Of a stretch of 64,000 nucleotides of DNA, positions 25,246 through 34,387 are shown piece by piece. The stretch is taken from positions 1,612,001 through 1,676,000 of the forward strand of contig NZ_CP022412.2 in assembly GCF_002222615.2 (NCBI RefSeq). The letters are read 5' to 3'. How positions within the stretch are numbered: position 1 is the first letter of the stretch; each line of letters begins with the position of its first letter. Below the pieces are notes generated by a model. That model was not told the origin of the DNA, did not search any database, and was given only the letters and a program-made list of their open reading frames with translations. The DNA is from Bacteroides caccae. Its GTDB lineage: Bacteria > Bacteroidota > Bacteroidia > Bacteroidales > Bacteroidaceae. The position numbers were made by a program, and so were the translations under genes.

Positions 25246-26613
25246 TTATCCGAATAACGCCCTGAACGCCTCTTCTACCTTTCTTACGGGCACTAACTCT
25301 ATCTTTAGCTTCTTCGTATCAATGCCTTGCAAATTATATTTGGGCAACAGGAAACGCTTGAAGCCAAGCTTCTCGGCCTCTCCGATACGTTGTTCAATCC
25401 GGTTCACCGGACGTATCTCTCCCGACAAACCGATTTCTCCTGCCATACAGACTTCCGGTTCGATAGCTGCATCCATATTTGAAGAAAGAATGGCACTGAT
25501 AACTGCGAGGTCGATGGCCGGGTCATTCACTTTCAGTCCTCCGGCGATATTCAGAAATACATCTTTCTGTGCAAGCTTGAACCCGACACGTTTTTCGAGG
25601 ACGGCCAGAAGCATATTCATTCTTCGTATATCAAATCCGGTTGCCGAACGTTGGGGATTACCATAAACAGCGGAGCTTACCAGAGCCTGAGTCTCAATCA
25701 GGAAGGGACGTACTCCTTCGATAGCAGAAGCGATTGCTACTCCGCTCATTCCTTCATGGTCTTGGCTAAGCAGTAGTTCCGAAGGATTGCTCACCTGGCG
25801 TAGCCCGTCCTGCCGCATCTCATAAATACCCAGTTCGGCCGTACTACCGAAGCGATTCTTGATACTGCGTAAAATACGGTACATATAATGTTGGTCACCT
25901 TCAAATTGGAGAACTGTATCAACGATATGTTCCAGCACCTTGGGGCCTGCAATGCTCCCTTCTTTATTTATATGTCCGATAAGCAAGACCGGCGTATGAG
26001 TCTCCTTTGCGAAACGTAGGATAGATGCCGAACACTCTCTGACCTGAGCGATACTTCCGGGAGACGATTCGATGGTTTCCGTAGAGATAGTCTGTATGGA
26101 GTCGATAATAACCAAATCCGGATTCGTATTTTTGATATGGACATAAATCTGTTCAAGGGAAGTCTCACAAACAATGAAGCAGTCGCTGGAAACCTCAGAA
26201 AGACGGTCGGCACGTAATTTTAATTGCCGTGCACTTTCCTCGCCGGATACATAAAGGATTTTCTTTTCCGGCATACGGAGTACGGTTTGCATGACGAGAG
26301 TTGATTTTCCGATTCCCGGTTCGCCGCCGATCAGTACTAAAGAACCCGGAACAAGTCCGCCGCCCAGTACGCGGTTCAGTTCATTATCATGCATATTGAT
26401 TCGCGGTTCATCGTCCGCTATGATCTCACTAAGAATAACCGGCTTGGGCTTTTGCGTTTCTATGCCCGATACCGGCCGGCGGTTAACCGGCTCTTTCCGT
26501 ACGATTTCCTCAACATACGTATTCCATTCTCCGCACGACGGACATTTGCCTACCCATTTCGGTGAATCCTGTCCGCAGTTACTACACACATATACGGTCT
26601 TTTCTTTAGCCAT
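25246..26613 (-). CDS. radA: DNA repair protein RadA (Sms)
   Basis: This 455-residue RecA-related branch-migration helicase has an N-terminal zinc finger of two CxxC pairs (CSNCGQ.., CPSCGEWN), Walker A GEPGIGKST (about 97-105), Walker B LVIIDSIQT (about 171), the RadA-specific KNRFG motif (about 261-265) and a C-terminal Lon-protease-like domain (from about 330, with GLSGEIRPV). It processes recombination intermediates in repair and, in competent bacteria, in transformation. It is probably the head of an operon with the FAD oxidoreductase (57 bp gap) and the LuxR regulator. Confidence 0.96.
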   Translation of the reverse strand: MAKEKTVYVCSNCGQDSPKWVGKCPSCGEWNTYVEEIVRKEPVNRRPVSGIETQKPKPVILSEIIADDEPRINMHDNELNRVLGGGLVPGSLVLIGGEPGIGKSTLVMQTVLRMPEKKILYVSGEESARQLKLRADRLSEVSSDCFIVCETSLEQIYVHIKNTNPDLVIIDSIQTISTETIESSPGSIAQVRECSASILRFAKETHTPVLLIGHINKEGSIAGPKVLEHIVDTVLQFEGDQHYMYRILRSIKNRFGSTAELGIYEMRQDGLRQVSNPSELLLSQDHEGMSGVAIASAIEGVRPFLIETQALVSSAVYGNPQRSATGFDIRRMNMLLAVLEKRVGFKLAQKDVFLNIAGGLKVNDPAIDLAVISAILSSNMDAAIEPEVCMAGEIGLSGEIRPVNRIEQRIGEAEKLGFKRFLLPKYNLQGIDTKKLKIELVPVRKVEEAFRALFG

Positions 26614-26641
26614 TGCATTCTTATTAGTTTTCTAGAGAATA

Positions 26642-26673
26642 CAAAAGTATGTATAATCTGTTCAACGCGCAAA
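26642..26673 (-). promoter_or_regulatory. radA promoter
   Basis: On the minus strand, TTTG (26670-26673) and TACTTTTG (26642-26649) are separated by exactly 20 bp, a full match to the Bacteroides promoter. The radA start codon lies 29 bp downstream. Confidence 0.7.
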
Positions 26674-26833
26674 ACAAATCCCGGCAAAATCAGTTTATTG
26701 TTCAATCATCCGTTTCCAAACTCATCGTTATTGCTGAAATGTTATTAACTGTTGGACGGTAAGGAAAGAAGTCCTCATCGGTACCGGATACCTTCCTCAA
26801 TGCTGGACGGAACGTTATATAGAACCGGTAAGT

Positions 26834-27597
26834 TTATAGAGTTATTTCTCCCGCCATTGAACGGTTCATCCGGTCACGCACCTCGTCCGGTGTATAGCCG
26901 TGTCCCAACAGAAACATTAATTTGGTAACGGCGGACTCCGTCGTACTGTCATATCCGGAGACAACCCCTGCCTGCAACAACTGATATCCGGTTTCGTAAC
27001 GTTCCATTTCTACGGTACCTGCACTACATTGTGTCACGTTGACAATGATGATTCCCCGTGCACTGGCCTGGCAGAGCAAGCGGATGAACCATTCCTTCCG
27101 GGGAGCGTTGCCGGAACCGTACGTTTCGAGTACTACCGCTTTCAATCCTTCTATTTTCAGAATGGTAGCCACTACATTCTCCTGAATGCCGGGGAAAAGT
27201 TTCAGAACGACCACATTGGTATCCAGTAAATAGTGCGGTTTCAATTCCCGTTCTTCTCCGTTCACATGAATCTGTACATTATTATATTTAATATGAATCC
27301 CCGCTTCGGCCAGTACCGGATAATTGAATGACCGGAAAGCGTTGAAGTTTTCGGCATTTATTTTGGTAGTGCGATTTCCCCGCATCAAATGGTTCTCGAA
27401 GAAGATACAGACCTCCGGGACAAGCGCTTTTCCTTCCTTATTCTGTGCAACGGCAATTTCAATACTCGTCATCAGATTTTCCTTTCCGTCCGTGCGGAGT
27501 ACCCCTATCTCTCCAAAGCACCGGTTGTGGTGTTTTCAATCATACCAATTGTTCCACCTGTGTATATTAACAATACGGAAGTATTTAAAGGGTACAT
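26834..27597 (-). pseudogene. ansA: type I L-asparaginase, internally deleted and frameshifted
   Basis: A 212-codon frame (27472-26834) encodes only the C-terminal two thirds of a type I L-asparaginase, from LMTSIEIAVAQN to the end. Just upstream the same frame already reads IGVLRTDGKEN, the sequence normally preceding it. Further upstream, in another frame from ATG 27597, lies the true N-terminus (SVLLIYTGGTIGMIENTTTG) with the catalytic Thr loop, stopping near 27508. About 80 residues between these parts are missing, including the HGTDTM box with the second catalytic Thr. A deletion of roughly 240 bp with loss of frame has therefore inactivated the gene. Confidence 0.85.
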
Positions 27598-27805
27598 AAG
27601 CTAATTTTCTGCGATTGTTTTCGCAAATATAACAATATAATTGATAAATAAGTAGCAAAATGTCATAAAAATGCTGTCTGTTGATTGAGGAGAAAAGAAA
27701 CGTAGGATTCTTTTTATCAGAAAAAAACGGGAAAAAGTGATAGATTGAATGTTTTTATTATTACTTTTGCGACACTTATCAAAAACAAGAGTAGAAACAA
27801 GGACT
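27598..27805 (+). other. intergenic region with the threonine operon promoter
   Basis: These bases lie between the ansA start and the leader peptide and contain no gene. The only strong signal is TACTTTTG at 27762-27769, a Bacteroides -7 box with no clear -33. The predicted transcript starts near 27776. Confidence 0.45.
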
Positions 27806-27865
27806 ATGATGAAGTACTATCCGCATACAGTCACATCCATGTGCACCATGACCCTTTGGGGTTGA
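27806..27865 (+). CDS. threonine operon leader peptide
   Basis: This 19-codon ORF reads MMKYYPHTVTSMCTMTLWG. Four of the residues are Thr and five are Met, both end products of the pathway encoded downstream. It starts about 30 bases after the predicted transcription start and ends 130 bp before thrA. Position, size and codon content fit a transcription-attenuation leader. It is too short to be an independent gene. Confidence 0.65.
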   Translation: MMKYYPHTVTSMCTMTLWG

Positions 27866-27970
27866 GGGATAGTATTTGTGTATCTACGTGATTCACGCCT
27901 GTGTAAGTAGGCAAAATTCAAATTAAACTTTTTCGTAAACAACCAATCGTTCTGTAAAACTATACACAGG
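27815..27970 (+). promoter_or_regulatory. candidate attenuator of the thr operon
   Basis: Two 8-bp inverted repeats lie in the leader: TACTATCC (27815-27822, within the leader peptide codons) with GGATAGTA (27867-27874, just after its stop), and CCTGTGTA (about 27898-27905) with TACACAGG (about 27963-27970). The first pair would be broken by a ribosome translating or stalled on the Thr codons. A classical U-run terminator is not obvious, so control could act at termination or at translation of thrA. Confidence 0.5.
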
Positions 27971-27995
27971 ACATTGCATTAAAATAAGTATCTTC

Positions 27996-30437
27996 ATGAA
28001 AGTAATGAAATTCGGCGGAACGTCCGTAGGTTCCGTGAACAGCATTTTAAGTGTAAAGAGAATTGTAGAGTCGGCATCGGCCGGCGAACCGGTTATTGTA
28101 GTAGTTTCCGCATTGGGAGGCATCACTGATAAATTGATAAACACATCGAAAATGGCGGCTACCGGAGATTCGGCCTATGAGGGTGAGTTCCGCGAAATTG
28201 TTTATCGTCATGTGGAAATGATTAAAGAGGTGGTTCCTGCCGGAGAAGGGCAAGTGGCGTTGCAACGTCAGATTGGCGAATTGCTGAATGAATTGAAGGA
28301 TATTTTCCAGGGTATTTACCTGATTAAAGACCTTTCCCCGAAGACTTCGGACACAATCGTAAGCTATGGCGAGCGCCTTTCATCTATCATTGTTGCCGAG
28401 CTGATTAAGGATGCCAAGTGGTTCGATTCGCGTACTTTTATCAAAACTGAAAAGAAGCATAACAAACATACGATTGACGCTGATCTGACCAACAAACTGG
28501 TAAAAGAGACTTTCAGCTCTATCCCGAAAGTAGCATTGGTGCCGGGCTTTATTTCTTCCGACAAGACAACCGGAGAAGTAACCAATCTCGGTCGCGGCGG
28601 TTCGGATTATACGGCTGCCATCATTGCTGCGGCGCTCAATGCCGACAGTCTGGAGATATGGACAGATGTGGATGGCTTTATGACTGCTGATCCGCGTGTG
28701 ATTTCAACGGCTTATACTATCTCCGAACTTAGCTATGTAGAAGCAACCGAACTTTGTAACTTCGGTGCGAAAGTAGTTTATCCGCCGACGATTTATCCCG
28801 TATATCATAAGAATATTCCTATTATAATAAAGAATACGTTCAATCCGGATGGAGTGGGGACCGTCATCAAACAAGAAGTCTCCAATCCGCATAGCAAGGC
28901 GATTAAAGGAATTTCCTCTATCAATGATACCAGTCTGATTACCGTTCAGGGATTGGGTATGGTAGGTGTGATTGGTGTGAACTACCGTATCTTTAAGGCG
29001 TTAGCGAAGAATGGAATCAGTGTATTCCTTGTTTCGCAGGCTTCATCGGAGAACAGTACTTCTATCGGTGTACGCAATGCGGATGCAGACCTGGCTTGTG
29101 AAGTGCTGAACGAAGAATTTGCGAAAGAGATAGAAATGGGAGAAATTTCCCCGATTCTCGCCGAAAGAAACTTGGCGACAGTCGCCATTGTAGGTGAGAA
29201 CATGAAGCATACGCCGGGCATTGCAGGTAAATTGTTCGGTACGCTGGGACGCAACGGTATCAATGTGATCGCTTGTGCACAAGGCGCATCGGAAACCAAC
29301 ATCTCTTTCGTTGTCGATGCAAAATCATTACGTAAATCGCTGAACGTTATCCACGACTCTTTCTTCCTGTCCGAATATCAGGTCTTGAATTTGTTTATTT
29401 GCGGTATCGGTACGGTAGGCGGGAGCCTGGTAGAGCAGATTCGTTGTCAGCAAGAGAAGCTAATGCTGGAAAACGGACTGAAACTGCACGTTGTAGGTAT
29501 CATTGACGCAACGAAAGCGATGTTTAGCCGTGAAGGGTTCGACCTCGCCAATTTCCGTGAAGAGTTGCAGCAGAAAGGAAAAGACAGTAATCTGCAGACA
29601 ATTCGTGACGAGATTGTAGGAATGAATATCTTCAACTCCGTATTTGTAGATTGTACGGCCAGTCCCGATATTGCTTCACTCTACAAAGATCTTTTGCAAC
29701 ACAATATTTCCGTTGTAGCTGCCAACAAGATTGCCGCTTCTTCGGCATACGAAAACTATCGTGAACTGAAGACGATCGCCCGCCAGCGCGGTGTGAAATA
29801 TCTGTTTGAAACGAACGTAGGTGCCGGACTTCCGATTATCAACACTATCAACGACCTGATTCATAGTGGTGACAAAATCTTGAAAATCGAAGCAGTACTT
29901 TCGGGTACATTAAATTATATCTTCAATAAGATTAGTGCCGACATTCCTTTCAGCCGTACTATCAAAATGGCGCAGGAGGAACGTTACTCCGAACCCGACC
30001 CGCGCATCGACCTGAGCGGAAAAGACGTTATCCGCAAGTTGGTGATTCTGGCGCGTGAAGCCGGATACCGCATCGAACAGGAAGATGTGGAAAAAAATCT
30101 CTTTGTGCCGAACGACTTCTTCGAAGGTTCCTTGGACGACTTCTGGAAACGGGTGCCCAGTCTCGACGCAGACTTTGAAGCTCGCCGCCAAGTATTGGAA
30201 AAAGAGCATAAACATTGGCGTTTCGTTGCCAAACTGGAAGACGGAAAAGCTTCTGTCGGTTTGCAGGAAGTAGGAGCCAACCACCCGTTCTACGGTCTGG
30301 AAGGCAGTAACAATATCATCTTGCTGACTACGGAACGTTATAAAGAATATCCGATGATGATTCAGGGGTACGGTGCCGGTGCCGGAGTGACGGCTGCCGG
30401 AGTATTTGCCGATATTATGAGCATCGCAAACGTTTAA
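27996..30437 (+). CDS. thrA: bifunctional aspartate kinase / homoserine dehydrogenase
   Basis: This 813-residue fusion enzyme has an N-terminal aspartokinase (VMKFGGTSVGSV at 3-14, then GFISSDKTTGEVTNLGRGGSD about 188-208 in parts), two ACT regulatory domains (about 305-455) and a C-terminal homoserine dehydrogenase with GIGTVGGSLVEQI (about 469-481) and AANKIAASSAYENY (about 575-588). It phosphorylates aspartate and later reduces aspartate semialdehyde to homoserine. It is first in a three-gene threonine operon (gaps of 6 and 13 bp) behind a Thr-rich leader peptide. Feedback control by threonine through the ACT domains is expected. Confidence 0.95.
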   Translation: MKVMKFGGTSVGSVNSILSVKRIVESASAGEPVIVVVSALGGITDKLINTSKMAATGDSAYEGEFREIVYRHVEMIKEVVPAGEGQVALQRQIGELLNELKDIFQGIYLIKDLSPKTSDTIVSYGERLSSIIVAELIKDAKWFDSRTFIKTEKKHNKHTIDADLTNKLVKETFSSIPKVALVPGFISSDKTTGEVTNLGRGGSDYTAAIIAAALNADSLEIWTDVDGFMTADPRVISTAYTISELSYVEATELCNFGAKVVYPPTIYPVYHKNIPIIIKNTFNPDGVGTVIKQEVSNPHSKAIKGISSINDTSLITVQGLGMVGVIGVNYRIFKALAKNGISVFLVSQASSENSTSIGVRNADADLACEVLNEEFAKEIEMGEISPILAERNLATVAIVGENMKHTPGIAGKLFGTLGRNGINVIACAQGASETNISFVVDAKSLRKSLNVIHDSFFLSEYQVLNLFICGIGTVGGSLVEQIRCQQEKLMLENGLKLHVVGIIDATKAMFSREGFDLANFREELQQKGKDSNLQTIRDEIVGMNIFNSVFVDCTASPDIASLYKDLLQHNISVVAANKIAASSAYENYRELKTIARQRGVKYLFETNVGAGLPIINTINDLIHSGDKILKIEAVLSGTLNYIFNKISADIPFSRTIKMAQEERYSEPDPRIDLSGKDVIRKLVILAREAGYRIEQEDVEKNLFVPNDFFEGSLDDFWKRVPSLDADFEARRQVLEKEHKHWRFVAKLEDGKASVGLQEVGANHPFYGLEGSNNIILLTTERYKEYPMMIQGYGAGAGVTAAGVFADIMSIANV

Positions 30438-30443
30438 TGCCTT

Positions 30444-31652
30444 ATGAAACATATTATCATATTGGGTGACGGAATGGCCGATTGGCCTGTGAAGTCATTA
30501 GGAGACAAGACGCTCCTGCAATATGCCAAAACGCCTTACATGGATAAGTTGGCCCGCATGGGACGTAACGGGCGGTTGATAACCGTAGCCGAAGGCTTTC
30601 ATCCGGGCAGTGAGGTTGCCAATATGTCCGTACTGGGATATAATCTCCCGAAAGTGTACGAAGGTCGCGGGCCACTGGAAGCGGCAAGCATCGGTGTAGA
30701 CCTGCAACCGGGAGAAATGGCAATGCGTTGTAATCTGATTTGTGTGGAAGGGGAGATTCTGAAGAATCACTCTTCCGGGCATATATCTACCGAAGAAGCG
30801 GACGTGCTGATTCAATATCTGCAAGAAAAACTGGGCAACGACCGCGTGCGTTTCCATACAGGAGTACAGTACCGTCATTTGTTGGTTATCAAAGGGGGAA
30901 ATAAAGAACTCGACTGTACCCCTCCGCACGATGTGCCTTTGAAACCTTTCCGTCCGCTAATGGTGAAACCTCTGGCACCGGAAGCGCAGGAAACGGCAGA
31001 CTTGGTTAACGACTTGATTTTGAAATCGCAGGAACTGTTGAAGAACCACCCGTTAAACCTGAAACGCATGGCAGAAGGCAAGGACCCTGCAAATAGTATT
31101 TGGCCCTGGAGTCCGGGGTATCGTCCGCAAATGCCTACCTTCTCCGAAACTTTCCCGCAAGTGAAAAAGGGAGCGGTAATCTCGGCTGTTGACTTGATTA
31201 ACGGAATCGGTTACTATGCCGGTTTGCGTCGTATTGCTGTGGAAGGGGCGACCGGGCTTTATAATACGAATTACGAGAATAAAGTAGCTGCCGCACTGGA
31301 AGCCCTGAAAACGGACGATTTTGTTTATCTTCACATTGAAGCCAGCGATGAGGCGGGGCACGAAGGGGATATCGACCTGAAACTTCTCACGATCGAGAAT
31401 CTCGACAAACGTGCCGTAGGACCTATTTACGAAGCAGTGAAAGACTGGAACGAACCGGTAGCGATTGCCGTTCTGCCCGATCATCCTACTCCCTGTGAAC
31501 TTCGCACGCATACGTCCGAACCGATCCCGTTCCTTATCTGGTATCCGGGCATCGAACCCGATGAGGTGCAGGTATACGACGAGGTAGCTGCCTGCAACGG
31601 TAGTTACGGTGTGTTGAAAGAAGACGAGTTTATAAAAGAATTCATGAAATAA
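30444..31652 (+). CDS. ApgM-family phosphoglycerate mutase homologue, probable homoserine kinase
   Basis: This 402-residue alkaline-phosphatase-superfamily protein is related to cofactor-independent phosphoglycerate mutase (ApgM), with IILGDGMADWP (about 4-14) as the metal-binding start and DHPTPCELRTHTS (about 346-358) as the C-terminal metal site. It lies between thrA and thrC, where a homoserine kinase gene is expected, and no classical thrB is present in the window. High-throughput genetics in B. thetaiotaomicron has, to my knowledge, assigned such a protein as the homoserine kinase. The pathway role is therefore well supported by context although the family name suggests glycolysis. Confidence 0.85.
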   Translation: MKHIIILGDGMADWPVKSLGDKTLLQYAKTPYMDKLARMGRNGRLITVAEGFHPGSEVANMSVLGYNLPKVYEGRGPLEAASIGVDLQPGEMAMRCNLICVEGEILKNHSSGHISTEEADVLIQYLQEKLGNDRVRFHTGVQYRHLLVIKGGNKELDCTPPHDVPLKPFRPLMVKPLAPEAQETADLVNDLILKSQELLKNHPLNLKRMAEGKDPANSIWPWSPGYRPQMPTFSETFPQVKKGAVISAVDLINGIGYYAGLRRIAVEGATGLYNTNYENKVAAALEALKTDDFVYLHIEASDEAGHEGDIDLKLLTIENLDKRAVGPIYEAVKDWNEPVAIAVLPDHPTPCELRTHTSEPIPFLIWYPGIEPDEVQVYDEVAACNGSYGVLKEDEFIKEFMK

Positions 31653-31665
31653 GTCACCACAGATT

Positions 31666-32967
31666 ATGAAATATTATAGTACGAATAAACAAGCACCAAT
31701 GGCTTCCCTCCAGGAAGCAGTGGTGAAAGGGCTTGCAGCCGATAAGGGACTGTTTATGCCTATGACTGTCAAACCTCTTCCGCAAGAGTTCTACGATACG
31801 ATTGATACATTGTCTTTTCAGGAAATAGCCTATCGTGTTGCTGATGCGTTCTTTGGCGAAGATGTTCCTGCCGATACACTGAAACAGATAGTATATGATA
31901 CATTAAGTTTTGATGTGCCTTTGGTAAAGGTAGCGGACAATATCTATTCTCTGGAACTTTTCCACGGACCGACACTGGCTTTCAAAGATGTAGGCGGCCG
32001 TTTCATGGCACGTCTGCTGGGGTACTTCATTAAAAAAGAAGGACAGAAGAATGTCAATGTGCTGGTAGCTACTTCCGGTGATACGGGAAGCGCTGTTGCT
32101 AACGGCTTTCTGGGGGTGGAAGGTATTCATGTGTATGTGCTCTATCCGAAAGGAAAAGTCAGTGAGATACAGGAAAAACAGTTCACTACATTGGGACAGA
32201 ATATCACTGCACTCGAAGTAGACGGAACATTCGATGACTGTCAGGCATTGGTAAAAGCCGCTTTCATGGATAAGGAACTGAATGAACATCTTTCCCTGAC
32301 TTCCGCCAACTCTATCAATGTAGCCCGCTTCCTGCCGCAAGCATTCTATTATTTCTATGCTTACGCCCAGTTGAAGCGTGCCGGAAAAGCGGCTAATGCT
32401 GTGATTTGTGTTCCTAGCGGAAACTTCGGAAACATCACTGCCGGATTGTTCGGAAAGAAAATGGGATTACCCATCAAGCGTTTTATTGCTGCCAACAACC
32501 GTAATGATATCTTCTATCAGTACCTGCAGACAGGCAAGTACAATCCCCGTCCCTCCATTGCTACGATTGCCAATGCTATGGATGTAGGTGACCCGAGTAA
32601 TTTTGCCCGTGTAATCGACTTGTACGGCAATTCTCATGCCGCTATCTCTGCCGAGATTTCGGGTACGACTTACACTGACGAGCAGATTCGCGAAACGGTA
32701 AAAGAAACCTGGAAAGAACATCACTACCTGCTCGACCCTCACGGGGCTTGCGGATACCGTGCCTTGGTCGAAGGACTGAAAGAAGGCGAGACCGGTGTGT
32801 TCCTTGAAACGGCTCATCCGGCCAAGTTCCTTGAAACAGTAGAAAGCATTATCGGCGAATCGGTAGAGATACCTGCCAAATTGCAGGAGTTTATGAAAGG
32901 CGAGAAGAAAAGTTTGCAGATGACAAAGGAATTTGCAGATTTCAAGAACTATCTGCTTTCTCTTTAA
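31666..32967 (+). CDS. thrC: threonine synthase
   Basis: This 433-residue PLP enzyme converts O-phosphohomoserine to threonine. The N-terminus reads KYYSTNKQAPMASLQEAVVKG, and the PLP lysine lies in GPTLAFKDVGGRFMARLL (about 99-116). The phosphate-binding region includes ATSGDTGSAVA (about 137-147), and VPSGNFGNITAG (about 248-259) follows. It is the last gene of the threonine operon, 13 bp after the kinase homologue. A group of palindromic repeats follows its stop. Confidence 0.95.
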   Translation: MKYYSTNKQAPMASLQEAVVKGLAADKGLFMPMTVKPLPQEFYDTIDTLSFQEIAYRVADAFFGEDVPADTLKQIVYDTLSFDVPLVKVADNIYSLELFHGPTLAFKDVGGRFMARLLGYFIKKEGQKNVNVLVATSGDTGSAVANGFLGVEGIHVYVLYPKGKVSEIQEKQFTTLGQNITALEVDGTFDDCQALVKAAFMDKELNEHLSLTSANSINVARFLPQAFYYFYAYAQLKRAGKAANAVICVPSGNFGNITAGLFGKKMGLPIKRFIAANNRNDIFYQYLQTGKYNPRPSIATIANAMDVGDPSNFARVIDLYGNSHAAISAEISGTTYTDEQIRETVKETWKEHHYLLDPHGACGYRALVEGLKEGETGVFLETAHPAKFLETVESIIGESVEIPAKLQEFMKGEKKSLQMTKEFADFKNYLLSL

Positions 32968-33045
32968 GTATTCTCTCCTGTTGCCGCATTTTTCAACGTA
33001 CAGGTAGCAGCTGGAAGGGTTCCTGATAAGGGTGTGTGCCACCGC

Positions 33046-33108
33046 CTTGGCACGATTGTGACAACGCTGTGTCACAGTTGTGCCAAGCCGATGGCACAAC
33101 TGTGTCAA
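33046..33108. repeat. palindromic CTTGGCAC / TGTCACA repeats after thrC
   Basis: CTTGGCACgATTGTGACA (33046-33063) and TGTCACAgTTGTGCCAAG (33070-33087) form an 18-bp imperfect stem with a 6-base loop. A third related unit GGCACAACTGTGTCAA follows at 33093-33108 and a fragment CTTGGCACAGC at 33123. It lies between convergent genes and may block read-through, but there is no clear U-run. Confidence 0.55.
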
Positions 33109-33143
33109 TGGGGTGGAACAAACTTGGCACAGCGATGTCTGTT

Positions 33144-33770
33144 TTACATAAAAGCAAGGAATACTAAATACTCTCCCGTGCAATGAATTGTAAACTCATC
33201 GGAAGTCGCTTCATTGAGCGTGCCTTGCCACCAATTGGTGAAATCGCTTAGCGGATAAACCAATCCTTCTCCCTGCAATCCTTTCGCTCCGAAATTGATA
33301 ATGGAAATCTGCTGTCCGGGATGAGCAGCAAAGGTTTGTGTATCTTTTGCAGGAACAAATACTCCATAATCAGTAATGGTCCGTACTTCCATGCCGCTTT
33401 TCATATAATCCAGCAGTAGGCTGATATTTCCCAATGTATGGTCTTCCCGTTTGCCGGTCGCTCCGACAATGGCAATTCTCCGGAATCCTCTCTTTTGCAG
33501 ATACCGGACGGCTTTAGTCTGGTCGTTCGTTTCCTGATCGGGTATCTGATGTATAATAGGGGAGAAGCGTTTGTGGTATTCTGTTGAAAGAGAGTCGCCG
33601 TCGCCGACAATCACATCCGGAGTATGTCCGCGGGAAATGTACTCATTGGCTGCACCGTCACAGCAAGCAACAAAACTTGCTTCTTCCAGCATTGTCAGAG
33701 GAACGGGGCAAGTTGGGTATTCACCGTTGGCCAGTATCACTGCCTCGGGAGTATAGTGTTCGTTTATCAT
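33144..33770 (-). CDS. thiamine pyrophosphokinase
   Basis: This 208-residue enzyme forms thiamine diphosphate from thiamine and ATP. The acidic active-site motifs are visible: CDGAANEY (about 36-43), VIVGDGDSLS (about 53-62), DQETNDQTKAV (about 78-88) and GATGKREDHTLGN (about 104-116). ATG 33770 overlaps the stop of the pnuT gene (ATGA), and an upstream in-frame ATG at 33794 is less likely. It is the third gene of a TPP-riboswitch operon, after the outer-membrane receptor and the inner-membrane permease, so it traps imported thiamine. It is often called tnr3 in B. thetaiotaomicron. Confidence 0.92.
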   Translation of the reverse strand: MINEHYTPEAVILANGEYPTCPVPLTMLEEASFVACCDGAANEYISRGHTPDVIVGDGDSLSTEYHKRFSPIIHQIPDQETNDQTKAVRYLQKRGFRRIAIVGATGKREDHTLGNISLLLDYMKSGMEVRTITDYGVFVPAKDTQTFAAHPGQQISIINFGAKGLQGEGLVYPLSDFTNWWQGTLNEATSDEFTIHCTGEYLVFLAFM

Positions 33771-34372
33771 TGTATGTTCATTAGTTTTTTCCACTTGAAG
33801 TAGCCAAAGATAGCTATAATGGAGTAAAGTCCGTACAAAGCTGAGGTGAAATAGAGGTCTTTATAGATATAAAGTCCGCAGCAGACGATATCGACGATAA
33901 TCCAGGCAAACCATTGTTCAATGTATTTGCGTGCCAGCATCCACATTCCGACAATACTCAAGGCAGTGGTAAAGCTATCCAGCCACGGAACGTTACTGTC
34001 GGTATATTCGATAAGTATCCATGCAATGCCGATAAAGGCGACAATAAATACAACTGCCAGTGGAAGGTAACATTTCCATGGAGTGTGCACGATAGGGAGG
34101 TCTTTGGAGCGACCGGCGGTTGGCTGGTCTGCCGGCCGGCACTTCTTTTTCCGGTGTCCCCACATCCAGAAAAACCAACCGTAGACAGCGGCTATCAGAT
34201 AATAGATATTGATGCCAAAGTCGGCATACAGTCCCGCCTTGTAATATACAAAGATGTAAATGGCAGGCATGACGACACCTGCTATCCAAAGATAGATACT
34301 AGCCCGGTATTCCAACCAAAGGTAGACTAAACCGACCAGCGTACCGAATATTTCTAAAAAGTCCAGTTCCAT
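33767..34372 (-). CDS. pnuT: PnuC-family thiamine transporter
   Basis: This 201-residue inner-membrane protein has about seven hydrophobic helices and the PnuC-family pattern (LEIFGTLVGLVYLWLEYR at 5-22, and W..FTTALSIVGMWMLARKYIEQW near 125-148). PnuC proteins move vitamin precursors by facilitated diffusion coupled to intracellular phosphorylation. Placement in a TPP-riboswitch operon between a TonB receptor and thiamine pyrophosphokinase makes thiamine the substrate, hence PnuT. It starts 15 bp after the receptor gene stop and overlaps the kinase start by 4 bp. Confidence 0.9.
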   Translation of the reverse strand: MELDFLEIFGTLVGLVYLWLEYRASIYLWIAGVVMPAIYIFVYYKAGLYADFGINIYYLIAAVYGWFFWMWGHRKKKCRPADQPTAGRSKDLPIVHTPWKCYLPLAVVFIVAFIGIAWILIEYTDSNVPWLDSFTTALSIVGMWMLARKYIEQWFAWIIVDIVCCGLYIYKDLYFTSALYGLYSIIAIFGYFKWKKLMNIQ

Positions 34373-34387
34373 AATCTGCTGATGTCA

